Positions 1-7,618 of a DNA stretch of 64,000 bases are shown piece after piece. The stretch spans positions 3,100,001 to 3,164,000 of the forward strand of contig NZ_JAKUKA010000001.1 of NCBI RefSeq assembly GCF_023156195.1, in the 5' to 3' direction. Under the pieces are notes generated by a model. The model was not told where the DNA came from. It saw only the letters and a list, made by a program, of their open reading frames with translations, and did no database searches. The DNA comes from Chitinophaga sedimenti. Its GTDB lineage: Bacteria; Bacteroidota; Bacteroidia; Chitinophagales; Chitinophagaceae. Position 1 is the stretch's first letter. Each line of letters starts with the position of its first letter. The position numbers and the translations under genes were made by a program.

Positions 1-930
1 GGGAGAAGAGGTTGGCGCGGAACAGGCAGGAATAGAAAGTCGCTTTATCTTCCTCGCTTCCTTCTACGGATACGCGGCCGAACAGGGTGTTCCATGTTTT
101 TCGGCAGCTGCTTTCGTAGCATCGAAATTCCCTTTCAGTTCCTGCTCCAGCGTACGCTGCGCCTGTTCATCGCTGATATAGGATGATGCCACTTTCACCT
201 GCACCTTTGCGCCTTTTTTAAAGCGGATATAGGCGCCCGCGCCTTTACCTTCGTGGCTGGACTGCCGCGTCTTTACCTCGTTGCTCACATTGTCCCAGGC
301 GCCGTAATCTTCAAAGGGCTGATCGAACGTGAGCACAAAGTAATTGCGGAAGTTTTTAGGGATGTAACGGCCGTTATTCACCCAACCTGTAATGCGGCGC
401 TGTTTCGGATCGATGGTCACGCCGCTCAGCTTATCATATCCATCCAACACTAAAAATGCGGCCTGCCCCGACGGGAAACTGAAGCGCAGGTGCGCGCCCC
501 TTTCGGTGGGCGCTATTTCTGTGGTGATCTTATTATCGAAAGTGACTTTGTAATAATGCGGATGCGCCGTTTCGTTATCATGACTGAATTTGCTGGCGCG
601 TTTATCTTCATTTACCACCAGCTCACCGGTTTCCGGGAAAAGAGAGAACACGGCATAGTCGAGCGTCCATGGACTGCACTGGTGCGTTTGCTGGAAACCG
701 CGGATCGTATTGGCTTTGTACTGGTACTTCCAGCCGTTGCCGTTTTTACCGGTTTGTGGCGACCAGGCATGCATGCCAAAGGGCAGGCAGGTAGATGGAT
801 GTGTGTTTCCGTAACTGAGGGCGAATTCGGAATTCGTACCCTGCAAAGTGCTGGCGTATTGGACCAGGGATTTCTGTGCACTGGCCGTTGTAGCCAGGAG
901 CAGGAGAAAAGCGAGTGGTTTCAGGTTCAT
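1..930 (-). CDS. GH92 alpha-mannosidase, N-terminal part (frameshifted, runs off window)
   Basis: Exported exo-acting alpha-mannosidase of glycoside hydrolase family 92, a calcium-dependent family that trims alpha-mannosides in the periplasm or at the surface. The start at 930 opens a clean signal peptide ending in TASAQ. The N-terminal domain carries family hallmarks: LSYGNTHPSTCLPFGMHAW near residue 38, then GWKYQY and GFQQTHQCSPW. As read, the frame stops at 64, but one base added near 96-101 continues it as AWNTLFGRVSVEGSEEDK and on to the window edge, which is the expected family sequence. The catalytic domain lies outside the window. It reads leftwards alone here; its presumed substrate matches that of the GH76 locus at the other end of the window. 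Confidence 0.85.
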
Positions 931-1017
931 GCAAAATCGTTTAGATCATATCAATCCGGGCGGAAGATAATATCAGTATTAAACAACCTGCACATTTTTG
1001 TGATGAACGTAGCGGCA

Positions 1018-1070
1018 TAAAAAAATCCATCCGCGGGCAAGCCGGGATGGATTTGGCGCCTTAATGCGCC
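1018..1070 (-). terminator. Hairpin pair ending the small-ORF transcript
   Basis: On the minus strand a 5-bp hairpin (arms 1055-1059 and 1066-1070) is followed by a 10-bp perfect hairpin (arms 1023-1032 and 1045-1054, AAATCCATCC/GGATGGATTT) and a run of T (plus-strand A run 1019-1025). This is the classical shape of an intrinsic terminator for leftward transcription coming from the small ORF at 1146 and possibly the operon upstream of it. Confidence 0.7.
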
Positions 1071-1146
1071 TCCAGATATTTTGATGGACTGAGCCCGGTT
1101 AGGCGATACTAACCGAAGGCTTCCATGAATATGCTGTAGATTCCAT
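1061..1146 (-). CDS. Tiny ORF with strong Shine-Dalgarno (15 codons as read, 28 if one base is missing)
   Basis: The minus strand has AAAAAAAGGAGGTATTC directly before an ATG at 1146, an unusually perfect ribosome binding site for a Bacteroidota genome. As read it encodes 15 residues, MESTAYSWKPSVSIA, stopping at 1099. If one base is missing, as in many genes here, the frame continues as RLTGLSPSKYLEAH and stops at 1061, giving 28 residues just before the terminator. The segment TTCCATGAATA occurs twice, at 1121 and 1141, 20 bp apart. I do not recognise a family. A leader peptide, small regulatory protein or peptide precursor are all possible; only the translation signals and the terminator support it. 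Confidence 0.4.
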
Positions 1147-1160
1147 GAATACCTCCTTTT

Positions 1161-1199
1161 TTTGGTGAATGAAATCTAATTTAGGAAATATTCACCAAA
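1161..1199. repeat. Perfect 10-bp inverted repeat upstream of the tiny ORF
   Basis: TTTGGTGAAT at 1161-1170 is matched by ATTCACCAAA at 1190-1199 with a 19-bp AT-rich spacer. It lies between the stop of the 1213-1580 gene and the ribosome binding site of the tiny ORF, where it could be an operator or an RNA hairpin in the leader. Confidence 0.5.
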
Positions 1200-1212
1200 C
1201 GAATTGTTAAAA

Positions 1213-1580
1213 TTAATTCAGGATCGTCATGCTTAAATTGGTGAACGCGCTCTTCACATCCTGCAGGATAAAGCAGAAGTCGGAATACGTTTTCGCCTTC
1301 CATACCCGGGTGTTTAAATTCATCAGGTCTTCGTAAGCCCTTTGCTTATCGGCATGTTCCGCTGCTACTTTCCTTAAAGCCGTCGATAAAGCGAATTTAA
1401 CATCATGACCCTGGTCATTGTTTAAATCGTTGTAAACGAGGTCTAATGTGTTGGCATCACCTAATTTGAAAGGGTCGGCATTGGTGCCGGATACCCCCAC
1501 GCAGTCAGTACCAGCTCTTCAAAAAGTAAGTTGTAGTTCCGAAAAGTTGATTTCTTGACGCTCTCCGTTGTCTTCTCCAT
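1213..1580 (-). CDS. Hypothetical protein, about 122 residues (frameshifted)
   Basis: Small soluble protein of unknown function. The uninterrupted frame from a GTG at 1500 gives 95 residues beginning GVSGTNADPFKLGD. Adding one base near 1501-1506 joins it to an upstream ATG at 1580 (MEKTTESVKKSTFRNYN), giving about 122 residues. The sequence is rich in Asn, Asp and Leu, has no signal peptide or membrane segment, and looks helical. It begins 33 bp after the small membrane protein gene and could be the last gene of the NAD operon. I do not recognise a domain. Confidence 0.55.
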
Positions 1581-1612
1581 TCTCTTAAAAAAGTGTATTC
1601 TCATTCTCTGTC

Positions 1613-1807
1613 TCAGGATGGCCGGTCTCGTGTATTTCTGATTAATCCGATGCCGGCAAAGAAAAATATTGCGCCGAGCAGAGCGTAAATGATGATTTCT
1701 TTCACATTTTTGGTCTCACTCCCGCCATTCACAAAATTCAATGCGGCCAGTATCAGGCCGATTGCGCCCGCAAAGGTAAGAATTATACCGATAACCCGTT
1801 TTTCCAT
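1613..1807 (-). CDS. Small inner-membrane protein, 64 residues
   Basis: Predicted two-helix membrane protein. Residues 5-26 (VIGIILTFAGAIGLILAALN) and 37-56 (IIIYALLGAIFFFAGIGLI) are hydrophobic and separated by a short polar loop; the C-terminus is basic (RNTRDRPS). It begins 37 bp after nadV ends, in the same direction, so it probably belongs to that operon. Short proteins with two such glycine-rich helices are common in Bacteroidota and their functions are mostly unknown. No catalytic motif is visible. Confidence 0.65.
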   Translation of the reverse strand: MEKRVIGIILTFAGAIGLILAALNFVNGGSETKNVKEIIIYALLGAIFFFAGIGLIRNTRDRPS

Positions 1808-1844
1808 TGTGAATTTTTACAATTGGATTATCAAAAGCTGTGCC

Positions 1845-3254
1845 TTAGCGAGCGGCACGTTCGCGAATGGTTTCGTAACGGATATCCTGTAACAATTCCC
1901 CGTTTTCGAACACCGTCACCAGCTGGTCGGCCAGTTCGGGCAATTCCTCCTCCCGTACCGTTTTGTACCCTACCCCGGTTTGTACCAGTTTCAGGCGACC
2001 GGCTTTTGACTTTTTAAAGGATTTGATCAGCTGTCCGTGCCCGTTCAGCTCCGTCGGGTTCTTCTGCACATCCACTTCCTCCCCGTTAACCACGGCGTAA
2101 GAGCATTTAAAGGCGAATTTCTGGGTATCCCTGTCCACTTTCTGCAACAGTGCCCCACCCATGCCCAACACCAGGTTCTCTGCACTGATCCGGTTGATTT
2201 TCAACGCGTCGTAGATGCCACGGATGCTGTGGAGATTTACCCCGTCGCCCTGGATCACGCGCACCTGGGGCGGTAATACTTTAAATCCTTTACTGTTGAT
2301 GGTGTAGCCAAACTTCGCGAACAGGATATCGAACACCCGCAGCAGCGTAAATACCGGGTCGCCGCTATCGGGACGAATCACCAGTGTTCCCTGGCGGCTT
2401 AGCACCAGCTCTTTGAGTTCACCGCCCCAGTACTCGGCACAGGCCCGGAAAATATCGTAAGAATCGGATACGCAGGCCACGGTGCCGGTCGGGAAGGTTT
2501 CCAGCACATGCCTGAACACCTCCAGCTCCCCTTCTTCCCCGCGCAGGGTACAGATGGAGTGCTCGGTGGCGGGGATGGACAGGCCATATACCTTATCCGT
2601 TCCGTAGTATTGTTGCGCCAGTAAAGAACCTACGATATTATCGCTCCCCAGGAAGTTGAGCAGGTGCGCCGCGCCGCCCAGTCCCGCGCTCTCCATGGAA
2701 CTTACCCCACGCAGACCGAAGTCGTTCAGCACAAAGTCGATCATATCCGTATCGGCGGTTTCGCGGAAGTTTTCCGCTACCAGCTTGCGGACTTCCCGGC
2801 TTAAGGTGGCTACCGTGATGGGGTACCACACCTGGAGCAACAACGTTTCGAGGAAGTTGGGGAGCCAGTAACAGTTGTCATCGGTGTTTTCGATAGTCAT
2901 CAGCACGTTACTCACGGGAACGGCTGTACCTTCCGGAACGGCTTTGATGCGGATGGGGAGTTTGCCGTCGTACTTCTCCAGGATGTAATCGAAACGGCTG
3001 CGGTCGAATACATCGTTTCTGCCAAACACCTTTAACAGGAACTGTTCAGCGGCATCTATCTTTTCTTTGGTGATGACTTTACCGGAGATATATTCTTTGA
3101 GGAAATATTGCAATCCGAAGAAGATGGTTTCATCAAATTCGCCGCCACGGCTTTCGAGGTAGGAGTACATGCGGGTGGTGCCGGGATAATACAGCTTGTG
3201 GTGGGAGTACTTGTAGGCGTCGGATAACAAAATGAGGTTATTGCTTGTGTTCAT
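1845..3254 (-). CDS. nadV: Nicotinamide phosphoribosyltransferase
   Basis: Makes nicotinamide mononucleotide (NMN) from nicotinamide and PRPP, the first step of the two-step NAD salvage route that bypasses nicotinate. The 469 residues match the length of the NAMPT family. Visible hallmarks are DAYKYSHHKLYYPGTTRMYSY near the N-terminus, GLRGVSSMESAGLGG, PATEHSICT, SDSYDIFRAC and the phosphate-binding RPDSGDP. The gene follows the NMN adenylyltransferase gene after 11 bp and is surely cotranscribed with it: NadV makes NMN and its neighbour adenylates it to NAD. The operators in front of the operon imply control by the adjacent NrtR-type regulator. The frame is intact. Confidence 0.95.
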   Translation of the reverse strand: MNTSNNLILLSDAYKYSHHKLYYPGTTRMYSYLESRGGEFDETIFFGLQYFLKEYISGKVITKEKIDAAEQFLLKVFGRNDVFDRSRFDYILEKYDGKLPIRIKAVPEGTAVPVSNVLMTIENTDDNCYWLPNFLETLLLQVWYPITVATLSREVRKLVAENFRETADTDMIDFVLNDFGLRGVSSMESAGLGGAAHLLNFLGSDNIVGSLLAQQYYGTDKVYGLSIPATEHSICTLRGEEGELEVFRHVLETFPTGTVACVSDSYDIFRACAEYWGGELKELVLSRQGTLVIRPDSGDPVFTLLRVFDILFAKFGYTINSKGFKVLPPQVRVIQGDGVNLHSIRGIYDALKINRISAENLVLGMGGALLQKVDRDTQKFAFKCSYAVVNGEEVDVQKNPTELNGHGQLIKSFKKSKAGRLKLVQTGVGYKTVREEELPELADQLVTVFENGELLQDIRYETIRERAAR

Positions 3255-3265
3255 GGCTGTAGATT

Positions 3266-4144
3266 TTATAAGTCAACGTTCAGGTTAGTCAGCAGCAGTT
3301 TAACGAGCGGTTCATGTTCCGGTGTAATCTGCGGCAGGGCGGTTAAATCGAACCAGGCTACTTCCGCGAGATCGTCGCTTGCTTTAGGTTCGCCGCCTGT
3401 ATAATTCGTTTTATAAAAGCTGGTGATGATTTTATCCACTTCACTGCGGTAGCGCCAGTCGTCTACCCTCACCGATCCAATATACTGCATCGGCGTGGTT
3501 TCCAGTTCGCCACACTCCTCGCGGAGCTCGCGGGCCGCAGCCGCTTCGTAGCTTTCGTCGGTCGGATCGGTAAACCCGCCGGGGAAGCGCCATACACTGG
3601 CATTATGCTTTTTGCCCAGCAATACTTTGTTATTGTGCAGCAGGGCTATATCCACGGTAGGATATACTTTCGCATACACGTTCTGGTACGCATAGTTGAT
3701 GCCCATCCGGAAGTCCTGCGATTCAAGCACCTTATCCGCATAACCGTCACGGATGGCGGTGGCGGAATGATCGCCCTGTTCGGGCAGCAGTTCTACCGGG
3801 AGGCGACCGCTATAATAAGGAGCAAAGCTGCTGCGGCTGCCATAGAGTACGAAGTTTTCCTGCGGAAACACGGAGTCGAGCAAACTGTCGAGCTGCTGGC
3901 TCCATACCGCATCTGACGGGTGATCGCTCAGCGGGAGCACGACAAGTTCGGGGCAAAACTGCTTCAACAACTTTTCGCGGGTGTAGAAATCGAAGGGATT
4001 ACGGCGGCTGCCTTTTACGGGGGTAACGCCGAGGAGAACAACGACCTTGTTATGCTTGGCCCTGATCTCGTTGATCAGGTAGCGGTGCCCTTCGTGAAGG
4101 TAGGGTGTTTGAAATCTTGCTATGATCACTCCAGTGGTTTTCAT
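3266..4144 (-). CDS. nadM: Bifunctional NMN adenylyltransferase / Nudix hydrolase
   Basis: Two-domain enzyme of NAD metabolism. The N-terminal half is an NMN adenylyltransferase (NMN + ATP to NAD): FQTPYLHEGHRYLI carries the HxGH nucleotide-binding motif, and SATAIRDG sits where the second phosphate-binding motif is expected. The C-terminal half is a Nudix hydrolase, probably acting on ADP-ribose, with the box GGFTDPTDESYEAAAARELR continuing into EECGEL. The start is set at 4144 (MKTTGVIIARFQTP). A longer frame to 4216 exists, but its extra 24 codons run across the operator region and do not look coding. nadV follows after 11 bp. The fused architecture is known from cyanobacteria and Francisella. 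Confidence 0.93.
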   Translation of the reverse strand: MKTTGVIIARFQTPYLHEGHRYLINEIRAKHNKVVVLLGVTPVKGSRRNPFDFYTREKLLKQFCPELVVLPLSDHPSDAVWSQQLDSLLDSVFPQENFVLYGSRSSFAPYYSGRLPVELLPEQGDHSATAIRDGYADKVLESQDFRMGINYAYQNVYAKVYPTVDIALLHNNKVLLGKKHNASVWRFPGGFTDPTDESYEAAAARELREECGELETTPMQYIGSVRVDDWRYRSEVDKIITSFYKTNYTGGEPKASDDLAEVAWFDLTALPQITPEHEPLVKLLLTNLNVDL

Positions 4145-4166
4145 TTTGCGTTTCTTTGACGCAAAA
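4144..4166. promoter_or_regulatory. Putative NrtR operator 2, abutting the nadM start
   Basis: TTTTGCGT (4144-4151) and ACGCAAAA (4159-4166) form an inverted repeat with a 7-bp spacer. Its left edge is the first base of the nadM start codon, so a bound protein would block the ribosome binding region or transcription just entering the gene. It shares both arms with the second palindrome 54 bp upstream. Assignment to NrtR is inferred from the neighbouring regulator gene. Confidence 0.6.
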
Positions 4167-4197
4167 ATAGGATAGAATAGCTTAACCGCAAAATCTT

Positions 4198-4217
4198 TTT
4201 GCGTTAATTGACGCAAA
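4198..4217. promoter_or_regulatory. Putative NrtR operator 1, 20-bp palindrome
   Basis: TTTGCGTTAATTGACGCAAA at 4198-4217 is palindromic apart from one central mismatched pair. It lies 54-73 bp upstream of nadM, in the gap between nrtR and nadM. Arms TTGCGT/ACGCAA are the same as in the site at 4144-4166. A further partial copy, CGCAAAA (4187-4193) with TTTTGCG (4197-4203), overlaps it. The arrangement suggests cooperative repression by a dimeric winged-helix protein. Confidence 0.65.
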
Positions 4218-4314
4218 TTAACACTATACTCAAAACAGCTTTACAATCTGGAGATGCTACAGGCACAAACACAGGTTAATGAGGTGTACCCGGCCCGTCA
4301 TTGCTCGCCCTCTC

Positions 4315-5007
4315 TTAAATCTCAAAGTTAATCCCCTCCTTCACCCTCCGCTGATAATTCTTCTTATTAAACTGGTAAATCTTACTCGGACGGCCCTTCC
4401 CCTCTCCTTTCGACATCTCACCGGTCTCCTCGAGAATATCCAGCTGCTGCATTTTACGGGCGAAATTGCGGCGGTCTATTTCGCGGCCCAGGAAGCTGAT
4501 GTACAGGTGCTCGAGGTCTGCGAAAGAAAAGGTGCGGTCCAGCAGTTCGAAGCCGATCGGCTCGTAACGGATTTTCATGCGGACGCGGGCGATGGCTTTC
4601 TCCAGGATTTCCTGGTGGTCGAAGCCCAGTTTGGGTAAGCCGGTGATGGGGAACCACTGGGCGTTTTCCGCGTCCGTGGAGGCTTTTAGTTTTTCGTATT
4701 TAGAAGACTTTACGAGGGCGAAGTAAGCGACGGATACCACGTGCTGGCGGGGATCACGGGAGGGTTCGCCGAAGGTGTATAGTTGCTCGAGATAATTGAC
4801 GGAGATACCGGTTTCTTCTTCCAGTTCGCGACGTACCGCGGTTTCAAGAGATTCTCCGTTCAGCACGAAGCCGCCGGGAATGGCCCAAGCATTTTTAAAG
4901 GGCGGGTACTTGCGCTGGATCAGCAGCACCGATACGCCGTCGCGTTTGGAGTAACCGAATACAACGGCATCTACGGCCAGCCTGATATTGGATGAATTAG
5001 CAGTCAT
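4315..5007 (-). CDS. nrtR: NrtR-family Nudix transcriptional regulator
   Basis: Transcriptional regulator of NAD metabolism with an N-terminal Nudix-like domain that in this family senses ADP-ribose or related nucleotides, and a C-terminal winged helix that binds DNA. The Nudix part (residues about 8-140) still holds a complete-looking box, GGFVLNGESLETAVRRELEE then ETGI, so some catalytic activity cannot be excluded. The C-terminal part ends in KGRPSKIYQFN, the usual wing motif of NrtR proteins. It lies immediately upstream of nadM-nadV in the same direction, with two palindromes between them, which makes that operon the obvious target. The frame is intact at 230 residues, typical for the family. 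Confidence 0.9.
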   Translation of the reverse strand: MTANSSNIRLAVDAVVFGYSKRDGVSVLLIQRKYPPFKNAWAIPGGFVLNGESLETAVRRELEEETGISVNYLEQLYTFGEPSRDPRQHVVSVAYFALVKSSKYEKLKASTDAENAQWFPITGLPKLGFDHQEILEKAIARVRMKIRYEPIGFELLDRTFSFADLEHLYISFLGREIDRRNFARKMQQLDILEETGEMSKGEGKGRPSKIYQFNKKNYQRRVKEGINFEI

Positions 5008-5062
5008 ACGCTCCGCAATTTAAAACAATCTTGGCTATCTTTACTTTAAACCGTTTACTTAC

Positions 5063-6630
5063 ATGTACCTGCTCATACCCGGAAGGCACCAGCTACTCAC
5101 CAATTTCCAGTTTTCTTACCTCGAAAATATTCTATCACAAGGCCTTGCCGCAAAGCGCGACGCTTTTGGCCACGCCATTCCACATACGGAGCCAGTAACG
5201 GCCATCATCTTCGCGGTAACATCCGCCAACCACTCGGGCACGCGGCGCAATCCGCTGCCGTTCTACCTGCGCGCCATCGCCATCGAAGCCATGGGTAATG
5301 CATTGAGCGTACCGGTATTCAGTTACGGGGTGGATGATGTAGGCAACCTCTCCAACTTCGCCGACTATACGATCAAACGCATACGGCACGACAGTGACTT
5401 CCAGTTTGACCTGACGCCGGAGAATACCGTAGTGCTTTGTTCCACCCCGTATTGCAGATGTATGCCGATCTTGGTTATACCATTCTGCCCGCGGAGCTGG
5501 CGGATATCAGCACCTGGAAATATCACCAGCCTATGCCCTGGGATATCGTGGAGAAAGTAGCGTACAGCGACGACTGGCAGAACGATCCGTACATACGGCA
5601 GCATATGCACAAAGCGGCGTATGATGTGTGGCGCAAATACCGCCAGGGTGATAAGGTGCAACTGTTATTCCGCGACACGATGATCAGCAGCGACGGCGAC
5701 CTTACCGACACCCGCGACTACAACGTATACGTACGACAGATGGACGATATCGCCGGGATGAAATTTCACGACACGGCAGCATACATTCAACCCGGCCGCA
5801 TCGGCGATATTGGTTGCGCAGTGGGCTCATGGATCAAACTGGCATGTAAGGAAGAGAAGCTGCGCGAATCTGACTTCTACGGCATCGAGGTATCGCGCTA
5901 CCTGTACGAGATTTGCCAGCAGCGGAAGGTGAACGGCGAGTTCGACAATCCTTTTGTCTTCTTCTCTAAAAAGAATGCGGTAACAGGACTGGTGTTCGAG
6001 AAGCATTCCATGCATACGATACACACCTCTTCGCTGACCCATGAGATTATTTCATATGGTCACGACGGCGACCTGGAGAAGTTTATCCGGAACCGTTATG
6101 AAGAACTGGCCGCCGGCGGCGTATGGATTAACCGCGATGTGGTAGGCCCCTACAACAAGGAGCAACCCGTACATGTGTGGCTGAATGCCGAAGATGGCGT
6201 GAATGACGATCCTTTCCGGCACTTCGAAGAACGTCATGCGCTTTCTGCTTATCTCGAAACACTGAGCACCCGGGCGCGTTTCCTGCGCTTCGCCCGCGAC
6301 TTCCGTTACAAAGTTCCTTTTATAGTAGAGGGTGATCACTTCGTAATGAGCCTCCGCGATGCGTCGGAGTTCCTGAGCCGCAAGGACTACACCGATAACT
6401 GGCAGAGCGAAATGCATGAAACCTTCTGCTACTGGGACTTTAATGAATGGCAGGACCAGATGAAGGCCGCCGGCTTCCAGATACATCCGGCCTCTAAAGC
6501 GTTTACCAATGACTGGATCGCGGAGAACCGATGGAAAGGCAAAGTAGCCCTGTTCACCAAACAGGACGGCGAACTGCAGCCCATGGAATGGCCGGTGACC
6601 ACGATGTTTTTAATGGGCATAAAAGCCTGA
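5063..6630 (+). CDS. Nucleotidyltransferase-like / SAM methyltransferase fusion (frameshifted)
   Basis: Predicted cytoplasmic two-part protein of about 522 residues. One missing base near 5449 splits it into frames 5063-5560 and 5437-6630; joined, it reads STPVLQMYADLG across the break. The first 130 residues resemble nucleotidyltransferases of the NMN adenylyltransferase type: an opening beta strand MYLLIPGRHQL, then IIFAVTSANHSGTRRNPLPF, comparable to the strand and NPF motif of that fold, but the HxGH signature is not evident. From about residue 240 comes a Rossmann-type methyltransferase with the SAM-binding loop IGDIGCAVGSW and an acidic residue at the end of the next strand (FYGIEV). 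It is divergent from nrtR with only 55 bp between starts, suggesting a link to NAD or nucleotide metabolism. Substrate unknown. Confidence 0.7.
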
Positions 6631-7512
6631 TCAAAGCGGTTTGTAGTTGGAGACCTGCGACATGTTCGCCAATACCATGCGCGTGTTAAAAGCAGTATCA
6701 AGCGGTATTTTCTCTATCAGCCGGGCAACGTCCGGCGCGTATTGCGGCAGCAACACATAAGCGTCCGTTCCGTTCACGCGCGTCAGGAAATCTCCCAAAA
6801 TCATGATTAACTGATCGTAAGAAATGATGCCCGTTTCTTCTTTTACCGCACCCAGCCAGTTTTTGACGCGGCGGTTAACGATCACATAGTCTACTTGCGG
6901 AAACACGGCCGCATTCGGCGCCAGCCATGCGGCCAGGCGGATCGGCTCGTGGGTGTGCAGGTCTTTAAACAACATGATCTGCGGTACGTAGTAAGCGCTG
7001 CCTAGCTCTGCCTGCAAAAGCGGGCGGGTAACGTTAAACCCCCATAATTTATCCGACAGTTCGGGCGCAAGATAAGTGGTAGCATGAACGTCGAAGAAAT
7101 GCAGGCTGGCCTTGCGGTTCATTTGCTGCCATCCTTCGAAGAGCAGGGTGGAATTGCAGGGAACGGGATAATCGATGATCCCGCGCGGGTCGTTAATATA
7201 TAGCCCCAGCTCGTCGGTCATCTGTTTCACAAAAATGAATGCTTCTCTTCCAAAGAAATCCGGGCGCACATAGTTGAGCTCCATCATGATGCCTGTATCC
7301 GAGAACCCGATGTAATCCTGGTGCATCTTTTCCGACGCATGATTTCTATATAGGGAAAAGTATACGCCCGTATGAATATTGCCGTAGTGCCAGGCGCCAT
7401 CCTGCGGGGTTTGTCCTGGTGGTAACGGGATTTTCGCATCAAGGTAAGCATTGATGGTGTCGTCTGATAATGGCGCGGATTTGGGCCGAAAGAAATAGAG
7501 TTCGAAGCTCAT
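6631..7512 (-). CDS. Hypothetical protein, 293 residues
   Basis: Soluble protein of unknown function. The likely start is MSFELYFFRP at 7512; an upstream start at 7554 would add 14 residues without coding character. It has no signal peptide, is rich in aromatic residues, and contains GIMMELNYVRPDFFGREAF and, near the C-terminus, VLLPQYAPDVARLIEKIPLD. Its stop codon abuts the stop of the convergent upstream gene: the six bases TGATCA at 6628-6633 hold both. I do not recognise a conserved domain with confidence; proteins of this shape in Chitinophagaceae are usually annotated as hypothetical. Confidence 0.65.
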   Translation of the reverse strand: MSFELYFFRPKSAPLSDDTINAYLDAKIPLPPGQTPQDGAWHYGNIHTGVYFSLYRNHASEKMHQDYIGFSDTGIMMELNYVRPDFFGREAFIFVKQMTDELGLYINDPRGIIDYPVPCNSTLLFEGWQQMNRKASLHFFDVHATTYLAPELSDKLWGFNVTRPLLQAELGSAYYVPQIMLFKDLHTHEPIRLAAWLAPNAAVFPQVDYVIVNRRVKNWLGAVKEETGIISYDQLIMILGDFLTRVNGTDAYVLLPQYAPDVARLIEKIPLDTAFNTRMVLANMSQVSNYKPL

Positions 7513-7618
7513 AGGTAAGGCAAATGTAATTGAAATATGTATTTGTATACCCACTCGTCATTTTCCCACCCCCGTCCGCCTAAAACGCCGTATCTTCCCC
7601 CTACCAACGATCTAAATC

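Noticed and set aside
3266..4216. Longer nadM with start at 4216
   Set aside because: The extra 24 codons run over the palindromic operators; the adenylyltransferase fold begins at the ATG at 4144.
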